Positions 37,887-47,589 of a stretch of DNA of 64,000 nt are shown here, piece after piece; position 1 is the stretch's first letter; every line of letters starts with the position of its first letter. Source of the stretch: Acetobacterium tundrae (lineage in GTDB: Bacteria > Bacillota > Clostridia > Eubacteriales > Eubacteriaceae). The translations under genes were made by a program, and so were the position numbers. The stretch is taken from NCBI RefSeq assembly GCF_008086615.1, contig NZ_RXYB01000010.1, positions 51,079-115,078 of the forward strand, written 5' to 3'. A model generated the notes under the pieces. That model searched no databases. It was not told the DNA's origin and was given only the letters and a program-made list of their open reading frames with translations.

Positions 37887-38696
37887 TTATCTCGGTACAA
37901 CCAATCTCAGTATTAAACTGATTAAAAAAGCAACCGCAGAAAATATGACACTGATCATCAGAATGCCTGTTGCGATAATATTGTACTGAACCAAATTTAA
38001 TGGAAGTATAGCAAACTGTTGTAAATTTAAAACATTGAGTAAAAGCAATATCAAAAATATGAACAGCAAACCATCGAAACTTCCTTTTATATCTGCAAAG
38101 CTCAATGACATATGGGCTGATATGCATATGGCTAAAAACAAGAATATATAAAAACCGATGCTCTGAAAATTTCCTAATGAAAATATCGTTTTTATCAAAC
38201 TCCAATAGCTGTTTACAATTTCTGCCAGATTAATATCTCCGATTGTCTGAGTATTCAAGCTCCTCGCAAGTATGTTTGTATAGGCTGTAAAAGCTTGGGG
38301 AATCAGCAAATACATCAATCCTACAATAACCAGTATTCCACCTAAAATTGGAGCCACCCCGATAAAGAAATTTCCAATTCTCTGATACAGGTTTCTTTTG
38401 TTAAAGGAGTGATTAACATAGCCCATTACCCCATCCTGATCCGGTCGCTGAAATAATTTTATGGCTATAATTTTATGCCCGAACAGCAATGCGAACAAAG
38501 CGTGACTCAGTTCGTGAATCGGCGTGCCAATAATACCTGTTATCAGTACCGTATTTCTTCCCAAGCTTCCTTGAAAATTTCGCATGGTATATTTTTGTAT
38601 GACCTCAAGGAACAACCCAACTAATATGATCGCTCCGGTAAGCCATAATGTTTCAATAACGGTTTGAATCAATAATGTTACAATATATGTGCTCAT
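37887..38696 (-). CDS. M50-like membrane metalloprotease homologue
   Basis: This 269-residue membrane protein has about seven helices. The HELSH motif (residues 61-65, in GTPIHELSHALFAL) fits the zinc site of M50-type intramembrane proteases or their non-peptidase relatives. I do not see a clear LDG motif, so activity is uncertain. It stands 7 bases after MATE on the opposite strand and has its own AGAAGG ribosome binding site. Confidence 0.7.
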   Translation of the reverse strand: MSTYIVTLLIQTVIETLWLTGAIILVGLFLEVIQKYTMRNFQGSLGRNTVLITGIIGTPIHELSHALFALLFGHKIIAIKLFQRPDQDGVMGYVNHSFNKRNLYQRIGNFFIGVAPILGGILVIVGLMYLLIPQAFTAYTNILARSLNTQTIGDINLAEIVNSYWSLIKTIFSLGNFQSIGFYIFLFLAICISAHMSLSFADIKGSFDGLLFIFLILLLLNVLNLQQFAILPLNLVQYNIIATGILMISVIFSAVAFLISLILRLVVPR

Positions 38697-38892
38697 AAAA
38701 ATCTATATCCTTCTCTTTTTATTTAAACCTAATTATTTTATGCATAAGTAATTTCACCAGTAAACACAAATAACGAAATCCATTGATTATCATTATATTC
38801 GGATTTCCTTAACTTTGTAATATTATGTTGATCAGATCATGTTGATTTTTCTTCGTATATTAAACTTTTACGGTATTATTTATTTTATCATA

Positions 38893-38918
38893 TAAAAAAA
38901 ACACCCTTGAGTGTTTTA
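38893..38918 (-). terminator. Rho-independent terminator
   Basis: AAACAC and GTGTTT pair around CCTTGA, and eight T follow on the minus strand. It overlaps the stop of the 53-residue Cys-containing gene. Confidence 0.7.
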
Positions 38919-39077
38919 GTCGTTGTTCATTTCATCCGTTCGTACATTCTTGTTTGTGAAAAAGATACAACCTGTTTGTCTCCATGGATTTCTTAATACA
39001 TCCATATCCGGACACCGGCCATTTTCATTAAAACTACATGCTAACTGCGAACATTTTTTTTCATTGTTTGAATCCAT
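38916..39077 (-). CDS. 53-residue Cys-containing protein
   Basis: The frame runs from ATG 39077 (AGGAGAG upstream) to TAA 38916. Four cysteines (KCSQLAC, RCPDM and GCIFF) and a FNENGRCPDMDV stretch suggest a small metal or nucleic acid binding protein. It is flanked by its own terminator. Function unknown. Confidence 0.55.
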   Translation of the reverse strand: MDSNNEKKCSQLACSFNENGRCPDMDVLRNPWRQTGCIFFTNKNVRTDEMNND

Positions 39078-39229
39078 TGACTCTCCTCGTTAATATGAGG
39101 CACCCTTCTTGATGTCTCATTAGTATATTTCAATTTTCATTTTATGAATTATACCACTGAATAATATTAAATGCAATTAATTTCATCTTTATCAGCTTAT
39201 ACGTTATAACTTTTTTTATTAAATAATTA

Positions 39230-39277
39230 TTGACAAGAAATCAAATCAAGTGTAGAGTATTACTAATTAGGAATACT
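39230..39277 (+). promoter_or_regulatory. dapL promoter with overlapping dyad
   Basis: TTGACA (39230-39235), a 17-base spacer and TAGAGT (39253-39258). An interrupted palindrome, AGTATT-AC-TAATTA-GG-AATACT (39256-39277), covers the -10 box and start of transcription and could be a repressor site. No lysine riboswitch was recognised in the 85-base leader. Confidence 0.6.
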
Positions 39278-39343
39278 ATTAAGTAACGGCTGATTTCAAG
39301 TAGCTAAAATAGCCTATTATTATCGATTGAAAGGAAGAATCTT

Positions 39344-40579
39344 ATGGCAATGATTAACGAAAATTATATTAAATTACCAGGCAGTTATCTTTTTTCTGAA
39401 ATAGCAAAGCGGGTGGATGCATATAAAGCTGAGAATCCCGATGCAACTATCATCAAACTAGGAATTGGAGACGTCACCAGACCGTTACCTCCTGCGGTTA
39501 TCAGCAGCATGCACAAAGCTGTTGACGAAATGGCAGATGAAAAAACTTTTAGAGGATATGGACCTGAACAGGGTTACAATTTCCTCATTGAAAAAATTAT
39601 TGAATTTGATTATGCCCCTCGGGGAATCAGCCTTAATATTGACGAGGTTTTTGTAAGTGATGGTTCCAAAAGTGATACTGCGAATTTTCAGGAAATATTT
39701 GGTCTTGAAAATAAAATTGCTGTTACCGATCCTGTTTATCCCGTTTATGTAGACAGTAATGTTATGGCTGGAAGAAGTGGCAGTCTCGGTGCCGATGGCA
39801 AATGGACAGACCTCACTTATATGCCATGTACTGCTGAAAACGCATTTACCCCACAACTGCCAAACGAGAAGGTTGATCTTATCTACTTATGTTTCCCAAA
39901 CAACCCCACCGGGACAACAATATCAAAAACCGAACTGAAAAAATGGGTGGATTATGCAAAAGACAACAAGTCCATCATTTTATATGATGCCGCCTATGAA
40001 GCCTATATACAGGAGGATGATGTTCCGCACAGTATTTATGAAATTGAAGGCGCCAAAGAAGTGGCTGTCGAGTTCCGAAGCTTTTCAAAAAATGCCGGTT
40101 TTACTGGAACAAGATGTTCATATACTATTGTCCCCAAGGAAGTTCTCGGGTACACCGCCGCTGGTGAAGCAATTGAGCTCAACAAGTTATGGAACAGAAG
40201 ACAGACCACCAAATTCAATGGGGTTCCATATATTATACAAAAAGGCGCTGAAGCCGTTTATACCCTGGAAGGACAGCAACAAATCAAATCGCTTGTTGAC
40301 TATTATATGACCAATGCCAAAATAATCCGAGAAGGTATTCAGAGTACTGGCATTGAAGTTTTCGGAGGAGTAAATGCTCCATATATCTGGCTAAAGACAC
40401 CAAAGGGACAGGATTCCTGGTCTTTCTTTGACAAACTGCTGCATGATGTCAGTATCGTTGGTACCCCAGGAGCCGGCTTTGGTCCAAGTGGAGAAGGCTA
40501 CTTTAGGCTTACTGCTTTTGCCAGCAAGGAGAGCACCGAAGAGGCTATTGAAAGAATCAAGACCAGACTGAAGCTTTAA
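39344..40579 (+). CDS. dapL: LL-diaminopimelate aminotransferase
   Basis: This 411-residue PLP enzyme converts tetrahydrodipicolinate to LL-2,6-diaminopimelate in one step, the short lysine/peptidoglycan route of some clostridia and plants. It has the family features [32 protein letters not shown] and the PLP Lys249 in [15 protein letters not shown]. The length is that of DapL. AAAGGAAG lies before the ATG. It stands alone, with a bidirectional terminator after it. Confidence 0.95.
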   Translation: MAMINENYIKLPGSYLFSEIAKRVDAYKAENPDATIIKLGIGDVTRPLPPAVISSMHKAVDEMADEKTFRGYGPEQGYNFLIEKIIEFDYAPRGISLNIDEVFVSDGSKSDTANFQEIFGLENKIAVTDPVYPVYVDSNVMAGRSGSLGADGKWTDLTYMPCTAENAFTPQLPNEKVDLIYLCFPNNPTGTTISKTELKKWVDYAKDNKSIILYDAAYEAYIQEDDVPHSIYEIEGAKEVAVEFRSFSKNAGFTGTRCSYTIVPKEVLGYTAAGEAIELNKLWNRRQTTKFNGVPYIIQKGAEAVYTLEGQQQIKSLVDYYMTNAKIIREGIQSTGIEVFGGVNAPYIWLKTPKGQDSWSFFDKLLHDVSIVGTPGAGFGPSGEGYFRLTAFASKESTEEAIERIKTRLKL

Positions 40580-40643
40580 TAGCCCCCTTTATTACAAGGT
40601 TATTATTGGAAACTATTTTAGTCTTTCTGATTATAACGGAAAT

Positions 40644-40689
40644 AAAAATCGGAGAAACAGGATCAACATGACCCTATTTCTCCGATTTT
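40644..40689. terminator. bidirectional terminator between dapL and nnr
   Basis: AAAATCGGAGAAA and TTTCTCCGATTTT pair around a loop of about 18 bases with T-runs outside on both strands, so it can end dapL and nnr. Confidence 0.8.
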
Positions 40690-40704
40690 ATTAATTTGTT
40701 TTAA

Positions 40705-42198
40705 TTATTTCAATACGTATTTCAAGGAATCAATAATATTGTGGGCGGTAAGTGTGCTTTGTCCGAAATGAGAAGCATAATAATCACCTGATTTTCCATG
40801 ATAGTATACACCGGCTTTTGCCGCTTCAAACAAATCGACATTTTGTCCGGCAATGCCAGCGATCATACCTGCCAGCACATCGCCACTCCCTCCGGTTGCC
40901 ATGCCGGGGTTTCCCGTAGAATTAAACCAGATTTCTCCGTTAGTTCCAAAAATCATCGTACGAAATCCTTTTAAAACCACCACTACTTGATACTCGATCG
41001 CAAATTTCTGACCATATCCAATCGGATCGTTGATAATTTCTTCACAAGGCACATCAATCAGTTTTGAAAGCTCTCCAAAATGTGGTGTAATAACCACCGG
41101 TGTTTTAGATTCTTTTAGATAATCAATCACTTTGGCAAGATGAAAAAGGCCGTCAGCATCAATAACTACCGGTAAAGACCCTTCGAGAAGATGCTCCAGA
41201 ATGAGACTATAATTCTTTCCTCTTCCTATGCCAGGGCCAATGAGAACAACCTTTTTTTTATCGCTTTTGATATCATCTTCAGTGATGTTGCAATCATAAG
41301 TCTTGATCAGCACTTCCACTGGCGCACGGGAAACCACGGGAATGTAGATTTCTTGGGGAACGTAACAGGTAACCAACCCACTGCCGCTTTTTAATGCACC
41401 ATTAAGCGATAAAATGCCAGCCCCACTCATTCCTTTTGATCCGGCTATAACTACAACGGAACCATAGTCATATTTATGGGAGTTCTTTTTTCTTTTTTGG
41501 GGAAATTTCAAATTCTTTTCCTGAATATAGTATTTTTCATTGGAAATGCTGTTCTCATCGATTCCGATATCGACAACAACGGTATCACCGGTATGATCAG
41601 GACCATCGTTCAACAAACAGCCAGTTTTATAGTTTTGGATAACAATCGTTTTGTCCGCTAAAATAGCATTCTCAAGACTGAGACCGATATCTCCCCGCAA
41701 TCCAGAAGGAATATCAATGGCTATCTTTTCACCTTCAAAATCGTTGACCATATCAAAAAGGCGAAGATACTTTTCCGGAAGACTTTTGTCTTCTAATCCG
41801 GTTCCAAAAATGGCATCGATGATGTGGGTTCCTTTGGACAGCATCTGTTTCAAATCTTCAAAATCTGATGCTTCTAGTAAATAGCGTACCGGAATATTAT
41901 TTTCTTTCAGTTTTTTTAAATTAATCTTGCTGTCATCAGATAATTTTTCTTCTTTTTCGGTCATAAAAAGATGTACCATATAACCTTCTTTTGCCAAATG
42001 CCGGCCAATGACCTGACCATCTCCGCCATTGTTTCCCGACCCGCAAAGAATAATAATCAAGGAATTTTGATCAATATCTTTCTTGATGAATTCCGCACAA
42101 GCCTGTCCAGCTCTTTCCATAAGCTCAATACTAGGTGTGCCTGCGACAATAGCGTTACGATCCATAACGGACATTTCACTTGGTGTAACAACTTTCAT
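40705..42198 (-). CDS. nnr: bifunctional NAD(P)H-hydrate repair enzyme
   Basis: This 497-residue protein is a fusion. The N-terminal NAD(P)H-hydrate epimerase (about 1-210) has the GSGNNGGDGQVIGRHL site near residue 53 and IFGTGLE and DIPSGLRGDIG. The C-terminal ADP-dependent dehydratase (about 220-497) has the ribokinase-like VVIAGSKGMSGAGILSLNGA and GTGNPG-like TGNPGMATGGSGDVLAGMIA. It repairs damaged NAD(P)H hydrates. The start is ATG 42198 with GAGGATAAA. Confidence 0.93.
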   Translation of the reverse strand: MKVVTPSEMSVMDRNAIVAGTPSIELMERAGQACAEFIKKDIDQNSLIIILCGSGNNGGDGQVIGRHLAKEGYMVHLFMTEKEEKLSDDSKINLKKLKENNIPVRYLLEASDFEDLKQMLSKGTHIIDAIFGTGLEDKSLPEKYLRLFDMVNDFEGEKIAIDIPSGLRGDIGLSLENAILADKTIVIQNYKTGCLLNDGPDHTGDTVVVDIGIDENSISNEKYYIQEKNLKFPQKRKKNSHKYDYGSVVVIAGSKGMSGAGILSLNGALKSGSGLVTCYVPQEIYIPVVSRAPVEVLIKTYDCNITEDDIKSDKKKVVLIGPGIGRGKNYSLILEHLLEGSLPVVIDADGLFHLAKVIDYLKESKTPVVITPHFGELSKLIDVPCEEIINDPIGYGQKFAIEYQVVVVLKGFRTMIFGTNGEIWFNSTGNPGMATGGSGDVLAGMIAGIAGQNVDLFEAAKAGVYYHGKSGDYYASHFGQSTLTAHNIIDSLKYVLK

Positions 42199-42376
42199 TT
42201 TATCCTCTTTTCATCTACCATCAAAAGAATCTTACTGACCTAATAATCACAACATTATATCATTTTTTTGTAAACAATTGTTTCAAATGCCAAATGTCCA
42301 AATTTCAAGGCCAATCATTTTATCCATTGCAAACCCACAATGAAAAATAATTGACCTTAAATACCCGCTCATTAAT

Positions 42377-43054
42377 TTATTTTTTTAATGCATCTAATGC
42401 TTTCATTGTGTTTGCATCAATCTTTCCCGTTTCGGTAAGACTGTTGGCTTTTTGGAAGGCCTTTACTGCGGTTTCAGTGGCATCATCAAATGTTCCCGTC
42501 GCCTTATCCGCCGCCAAGTATTGTTTGTCAACCAGAATTTGCTGATAGGTCTGTACCATTTTGCCGCTGTTGCCTTTTTCAAATTTGATGTCTTCGGCCA
42601 CCAAAGAAATAATGGTAGAGCGATCAAGTTTTCCGTTTTGATCCAGACCTTTCATTGCCTGATAGGTTTTAATAGCTGTTTGAACGTCATCCGTGATCTG
42701 ATTTGTTGGCTGGCTTGCTAAAAAGCCAAGTGCATATAAAACTTGAGTATAATCCTTAATCTCGTCATTCGTATCTCCAAGGGCATATTCGGTAATTACA
42801 ACGGTAGTCCCATCAGAGGTTTGAATTTCAGATGTTTTATTGTCTCCATCTTTACTGGTTGTTGAACCATTCGTTTGTGCTCCAATGGCAATGGAATATA
42901 CCGTTGCTATGCCTTGTGGTTTCATAGAAAGCTGATCCGCCGCAGAATACACATTCTCAATTACAAATGAGGACATCAAAAAGATCAAAAGCATTGAAAA
43001 AACGACATAAAGAACCACATCTTTAAATCTCTTAAAAAGAGTATCCTTACTCAT
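42377..43054 (-). CDS. membrane-anchored peptidoglycan-binding protein
   Basis: This 225-residue protein has one membrane helix near residues 13-35 ([20 protein letters not shown]) and two PG_binding_1-type repeats outside: [20 protein letters not shown] near residue 125 and [20 protein letters not shown] near residue 195. The start used is ATG 43054 (GGGTGAAG upstream), overlapping the yebC stop by 8 bases. It likely holds to the cell wall; no catalytic domain is present. Confidence 0.8.
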   Translation of the reverse strand: MSKDTLFKRFKDVVLYVVFSMLLIFLMSSFVIENVYSAADQLSMKPQGIATVYSIAIGAQTNGSTTSKDGDNKTSEIQTSDGTTVVITEYALGDTNDEIKDYTQVLYALGFLASQPTNQITDDVQTAIKTYQAMKGLDQNGKLDRSTIISLVAEDIKFEKGNSGKMVQTYQQILVDKQYLAADKATGTFDDATETAVKAFQKANSLTETGKIDANTMKALDALKK

Positions 43055-43784
43055 CGTCTTCACCCGGCCAGTTATGCCATACTTCCTGGACATCTTCATT
43101 ATCATCAAACATGTCGATCATTTTAAGCATTTTCTTAATGTCATCGGGATCATCCAATTCAACTTCTGTTGATGGGATCATAGCAATTTCAGCGGAAGTA
43201 AGTTCATAACCTGCTCCCTTCAGCGCGTCACACACCTGTCCAAAATCTTCCGGTTCGGTGCTGATTTCATAACCTTCTTCAGAAGTTTCAATGTCGTCAG
43301 CTCCTGCCTCCAGGGCGATCATCATTAGATCCTCTTCATCAAACTTATCAGATTTTTCAATCATAATCTGGCCTTTTTTGGTAAATAAAAAGCCGACGCA
43401 GCCACTGGTTCCCAGATTTCCTCCGTTTTTATCAAACGCGTGTCGCACATCCCCCGCAGTTCTGTTTTTATTATCGGTGAGGGTTTCAACAATGACTGCA
43501 ACGCCTCCTGGACCATAACCTTCATAATTGATTTCTTCGTAAATACTTCCGTGTAGTTCTCCTGCACCTTTTTTTATTGCTCGGTCGATGTTGTCATTCG
43601 GCATATTTGCTGCCTTAGCTTTGGCAACCGCTTCCTTTAATCTTGCATTCATATCGGGATCGGGTCCACCCTCCCGGGATGCAACAGCAATATATTTCGC
43701 TAATTTGGTAAATATCTGACCACGCTTAGCATCTATTTTTCCTTTTTTGTTTTTAATAGTCGACCATTTTGAATGTCCTGACAT
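43047..43784 (-). CDS. yebC: YebC/PmpR family transcription or translation factor
   Basis: This 245-residue protein carries the whole YebC pattern: [20 protein letters not shown], then [35 protein letters not shown] and NRTA, and the C-terminal [18 protein letters not shown]. The start is ATG 43784 with AGGAGG. The protein is now linked with relief of ribosome stalling at Pro-rich stretches or with transcription control. It is in an operon with the peptidoglycan-binding protein. Confidence 0.95.
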   Translation of the reverse strand: MSGHSKWSTIKNKKGKIDAKRGQIFTKLAKYIAVASREGGPDPDMNARLKEAVAKAKAANMPNDNIDRAIKKGAGELHGSIYEEINYEGYGPGGVAVIVETLTDNKNRTAGDVRHAFDKNGGNLGTSGCVGFLFTKKGQIMIEKSDKFDEEDLMMIALEAGADDIETSEEGYEISTEPEDFGQVCDALKGAGYELTSAEIAMIPSTEVELDDPDDIKKMLKMIDMFDDNEDVQEVWHNWPGEDDE

Positions 43785-43872
43785 CGACAACCTCCTAAAT
43801 TCTTTTTTTAATGTTTTTACAATGTTTTATTATAACATACTGCCCTTTTTTCACAAACCTATTTTTTATTTC

Positions 43873-44676
43873 TTATGCTTCAGACTCTATTGTATTCACT
43901 TCTGTCTCTAATTCTTTTCTAAGCAGAATGAGTTGAATAATATCTTCCTGTTCAAACAAATCATCAAATATTTTCTCATACCGGGATGCTTTTTCTCCCT
44001 GATTGAGCTTGTATAAATATCCAATATTGTCGAGAATGCTGGTTACCGAGCTTGATTTCAGGCCAAAAAGACGTTGTGCATTTTGAATTTCCTCTCGGAT
44101 AGAAGACATTTCATGATCCACATCATTTACCGCATTGGCTGCATTGACAAGCCGTAGCCTAACCTCATCCGGAATGTTTTCCTTATATTTATAATTTAAG
44201 GAATGCTCAATAATAGACCAGAAGTTCATGGCCAAAGTTCGAATCTGTATTTCAACAAATAAATGTTGAATACCGGCGACACTAAAAACAGGATAGCGAA
44301 TGATGAGATGGTAACTTTTATATCCGCTGGGCTTTGCTTCACTTATATAATCTTTCACCTTAACGATTTCCATATCACAGGCAGATCTCTTTTTAATAAG
44401 TTCAACAACCTCATAAATATCTTCTTCAAATTGACACATAATTCGAACACCGGCGATATCTTGAATGTTATCCTCTAATGATTCGATATCAACCCCATAA
44501 TTGTGTATTTTCTCTAAAATACTGGATACGCTTTTTACCCGACCATAAACGGATTCGATCGGTGAGTACTCTCCGATTTTTTCATATTGCTCTTTAAGAC
44601 TGTTAAATTTTAATACAATCTCATCTACTGCCTGATGATAAGGGATGAGAAATTCTTGCCAATATTTAGTACCCAA
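43873..44676 (-). CDS. small alarmone synthetase (RelA/SpoT-domain pyrophosphokinase)
   Basis: This 267-residue protein has a RelA/SpoT synthetase domain: YGRVKSVSSILEKI, NIQDIAGVRIMCQFEEDIY (residues 69-87), SEAKPSGYKSYHLIIRYPVF and VEIQIRTLAMNFWSIIEHSL, all typical of small alarmone synthetases (YjbM/SAS1-like). It makes (p)ppGpp. The C-terminal helices form the usual oligomer tail. The start is TTG 44676 after AGAGGTAAAT, and a strong hairpin stands just before this ribosome binding site. Confidence 0.9.
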   Translation of the reverse strand: MGTKYWQEFLIPYHQAVDEIVLKFNSLKEQYEKIGEYSPIESVYGRVKSVSSILEKIHNYGVDIESLEDNIQDIAGVRIMCQFEEDIYEVVELIKKRSACDMEIVKVKDYISEAKPSGYKSYHLIIRYPVFSVAGIQHLFVEIQIRTLAMNFWSIIEHSLNYKYKENIPDEVRLRLVNAANAVNDVDHEMSSIREEIQNAQRLFGLKSSSVTSILDNIGYLYKLNQGEKASRYEKIFDDLFEQEDIIQLILLRKELETEVNTIESEA

Positions 44677-44693
44677 AATATTTACCTCTTATT

Positions 44694-44728
44694 ATTCATA
44701 TCAGGAAAGCATCTTCCCTGACATGAAT
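44694..44728 (-). other. leader hairpin before the alarmone synthetase gene
   Basis: ATTCAT-A-TCAGG and CCTGA-C-ATGAAT with a further inner AAG/CTT stem make a long hairpin in the 5' leader, ending about 6 bases before the ribosome binding site of the TTG-start gene. It is not followed by a T-run on the minus strand, so it is not a terminator of that transcript. Confidence 0.5.
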
Positions 44729-44856
44729 TTTTCTGCTTCATTCGAGCTTCAAGCTCGTCTATTATTTTTTACCATAATGTTCTTTTAGCCAAACAGATTA
44801 TACGGTATAAGTGTCATTTATTGTTGTAATCATTATTTTCCTTGAAAAGATTAAAG

Positions 44857-44893
44857 AGACGAATCCGTTTGTTTAATCTAAGCAGATTCGTCT
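44857..44893 (-). terminator. possible terminator after the P-loop gene
   Basis: AGACGAATC and GATTCGTCT are perfect reverse complements around a 19-base loop; CTTTAATCTTTTC follows on the minus strand. The T-run is broken, so the terminator may be weak. The gap to the synthetase gene otherwise holds only the leader hairpin. Confidence 0.5.
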
Positions 44894-44904
44894 AGTCTCA
44901 TCTT

Positions 44905-45315
44905 TTATATTAAATTGGTAACACATTCAGGCATTTCTTCTTCTGCACAGCTTATGCTAAGTACAAACTTGATTTCATGAGTTTCATTAACTTTTTGAAT
45001 TTTTTCAACCATACCACAAACATCAGCAGGTTTTTCAGCATTGATGAGACGCAATAGATTATCAATAAATACCATTTTAATATCGTAATTCTCTGCGACT
45101 AAACCGTTTAGAAATCCAAAAAGTTGATCAACTCCGGATATTCCAAACTCTTCCATGTTTATAAATCTGATCTTAGTATCTACTTTTACTCGATATTTGT
45201 CTCTGTCGTTAAGAAAAATGACATCCCCTTCACAGGTCTCAAGTGCAGTGTTTGCCATGTCAATCATTTTCTTTGTCTTTCCGCTTCCTTTTGAACCGTA
45301 TACAAACTCAATCAT
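44905..45315 (-). CDS. small P-loop ATPase of unknown function
   Basis: This 136-residue protein has Walker A GSKGSGKT (residues 7-14) in MIEFVYGSKGSGKTKKM and a Walker B-like MVFIDNLLRL near residue 83. It is mostly a bare P-loop domain like the twitch of an archaeal/thymidine-kinase ATPase. The start is ATG 45315, with GAGGTG upstream. Function unknown. Confidence 0.75.
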   Translation of the reverse strand: MIEFVYGSKGSGKTKKMIDMANTALETCEGDVIFLNDRDKYRVKVDTKIRFINMEEFGISGVDQLFGFLNGLVAENYDIKMVFIDNLLRLINAEKPADVCGMVEKIQKVNETHEIKFVLSISCAEEEMPECVTNLI

Positions 45316-45455
45316 TTTAGACACCTCATTTCATTTTGATAATTTCATTATAATGGTTAGTTTCAATAATTTCAATCATTTTTATAGAAATCCCTCTAAC
45401 AAGTTAAAATTTAATATGGTATACTTGGTTTTAATAAGAATGAGGAGGTCTCAAT

Positions 45456-46238
45456 TTGAATAATTCCGACCATTACAAAGCACTTGTTGCTCTTTTTGAT
45501 AAACAATTGGAATTTGCGCAAAACCTCCAGCGCAAGATTATTCCTTCCCCTGGATCTTTTATTTCCGATGATTACCATTTCTATAGTTATCTCAGGCCTT
45601 TTCGAATAGTTGGGGGAGATTTTTATGACTTTCATTTTTTGGAAAACGGAAAAATCAGCCTTCTGATTGCAGATGCAACGGGGCATGGTATCGATGCGGC
45701 AATGATTACCAGTATGATTAAATTAAGTTATTCTTATGCCATGAAGGACGACTATATCAACCAATCCCCCAGCTTAGTCCTTAAACAAATCGGATCAGAT
45801 ATCTGTCAACAAATGGATAACACTTTTTTTACTGCGATTGCCCTGGTTTTAGATCCCAAAGAAAAAATGCTCTGTTTTGCCAATGCTGGCCATCCATCTG
45901 CCATTCTTCTGAAAGGCAACCACCATGTTGATTTACTGAAACCCAGTCTTCCCATGTTGGGACTTCAGCAGTATATGCCTGAAATGAATTATTTCGACAT
46001 GTTTCTTGATTTTTCCAAAGGAGATAAGTTACTTCTTTTTACTGATGGACTCGTTGATGCTCAAAACCCCGAAAGTGAAGAATTTTCTATGGAACGCTTA
46101 ATTTTCATTGCTAAAAACAGTTCGCACCTCCCAATTAATCAAATTGGTAAAAACATCATTACTGCCTGTATGGAATTTAACCGCCATCAACCACCTTCAG
46201 ATGATATCTGTATATTAGGTATTGAGTTCGATGAATAA
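45456..46238 (+). CDS. PP2C-type (SpoIIE/RsbU-like) protein phosphatase
   Basis: This 260-residue protein is a SpoIIE/RsbU-family phosphatase: KIIPSPGSFISDDYHFYSYL then RPFRIVGGDFYDFHFLENGK, LLIADATGHGIDAAMITSMI with metal-binding Asp, CFANAGHPSAILL, LLLFTDGLVDAQN and PPSDDICILGIEF. Such enzymes remove phosphate from anti-anti-sigma factors. The start is TTG at 45456 after GAGGAGG. An extended -10 promoter (TGGTATACT, -10 at 45420-45425) lies upstream. No sensor domain is attached. Confidence 0.9.
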   Translation: MNNSDHYKALVALFDKQLEFAQNLQRKIIPSPGSFISDDYHFYSYLRPFRIVGGDFYDFHFLENGKISLLIADATGHGIDAAMITSMIKLSYSYAMKDDYINQSPSLVLKQIGSDICQQMDNTFFTAIALVLDPKEKMLCFANAGHPSAILLKGNHHVDLLKPSLPMLGLQQYMPEMNYFDMFLDFSKGDKLLLFTDGLVDAQNPESEEFSMERLIFIAKNSSHLPINQIGKNIITACMEFNRHQPPSDDICILGIEFDE

Positions 46239-46337
46239 AACTTTTTTCTAATCAAAATCTAATTATTCTTCTCTAAACTTAAGATGAAAGTTATATAGAG
46301 ATTTTTTGTAATAGAATCTCAAGAGAGGACGATTACC

Positions 46338-47474
46338 ATGTTAGAACCTAAACGTATTCTAATTTTAACTTGTTCCCACGGATCTGGCCATAAAATGGTA
46401 GCCAATACCCTTAAGGAAGGTTTTGAATTACAGGGGCATCGTGTCTCGGTACGAGATTTATTTAATGAAACCAACCCAACGCTCAATCGATTTATAGAGA
46501 AATCCTATTTACTTTCCTACTCAATCGGAAGTAACTTTTATAAACGCATTTACTATGATTGCGAGGATAATGCGCACAAAAAATTCATCTATAATCTTTG
46601 GCATTTTACTGATAGAACCTTATTAAAAATGATCAATGAATTTAAACCCGACTGTATCATAAATACTTACCCTTATACAATTTCGTCCATTATGAAAAAG
46701 GAATTTTACCCTGATATCAAGGTCTTTACAGTCGTGACGGATTTTTGCATTCCCATGGCCTGGATACATCAAGACACAGATCGCTACTATATCGCCTGTG
46801 AAAATGTAGAAGATACGCTTCTATATGAAGGAATTCCTCAAAGTAAAATATTAAAAACGGGTATTCCTCTTCGCAGCGCTTTTTATACCCACGAAAATCG
46901 TCGCAAGCTTATCAAAAAGTATAATTTAGACTCCAATAAAATGACTTTAATTGTTTTTGCTGGAACCTATGGTGTACTAAAAAATATTAAAGAAATCTGT
47001 CGGCGAGCCGATCGCATCGAGAATCTGCAAACCCTTGTAATTTGCGGGAATAATCATAGTTTGGAACAGGAATTATCCCTTGAGGCTTTCAAAAATACAA
47101 GAGTTTTTGGTTTCGCATCAAATATTAATGAGTTTTATACCGTTGGTGATCTAATGATAACAAAGCCAGGAGGAATCACATTAAGTGAAGTGGTCGCAAA
47201 AAATATACCTGTTATATTATACAATCCTACTCCAGGACAAGAAGGCGAAAATGCTCAGTGGTTCAAGCGTCAAGGAGCAGCTGTTGTGGCCAATAACATC
47301 TCTGAATTGTTTCTTGCCATTGAAGCACTGAAAGACAATGAGCTTAAACGTTTTTCCATGAAAAGTGCAACAAACAAAATATTTTATGGCCATGCGACCT
47401 CTTTAATTACTGAAGATGTTCTGACACAATTGAATTCAGATGAATCAATTTCTTATCGAACGGAGTCTCTGTGA
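46338..47474 (+). CDS. UgtP/MGDG-synthase-like glycosyltransferase (GT28)
   Basis: This 378-residue enzyme has the MGDG-synthase N-terminal domain (ILILTCSHGSGHKMVANTLK, DCIINTYPYT and KVFTVVTDFC, residues about 7-145) and the GT28 C-terminal domain (GTYGVLKNI, LVICGNN, and DLMITKPGGITLSEVVAKN with VILYNPTPGQEGENAQWF). It transfers a sugar from UDP-sugar to diacylglycerol to make membrane glycolipid or lipoteichoic acid anchors. AGAGAGGA precedes the ATG. Confidence 0.88.
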   Translation: MLEPKRILILTCSHGSGHKMVANTLKEGFELQGHRVSVRDLFNETNPTLNRFIEKSYLLSYSIGSNFYKRIYYDCEDNAHKKFIYNLWHFTDRTLLKMINEFKPDCIINTYPYTISSIMKKEFYPDIKVFTVVTDFCIPMAWIHQDTDRYYIACENVEDTLLYEGIPQSKILKTGIPLRSAFYTHENRRKLIKKYNLDSNKMTLIVFAGTYGVLKNIKEICRRADRIENLQTLVICGNNHSLEQELSLEAFKNTRVFGFASNINEFYTVGDLMITKPGGITLSEVVAKNIPVILYNPTPGQEGENAQWFKRQGAAVVANNISELFLAIEALKDNELKRFSMKSATNKIFYGHATSLITEDVLTQLNSDESISYRTESL

Positions 47475-47589
47475 TTACTCTTCCAAAAGGTTCTTTAAAA
47501 ATTTTAGTTTAGTTTGAAGTTTTGAAAAGGTACATTAGGCAAAATAATTATCACTTATTTATAGATTAAGATGAAATGAGGAAAATGAA

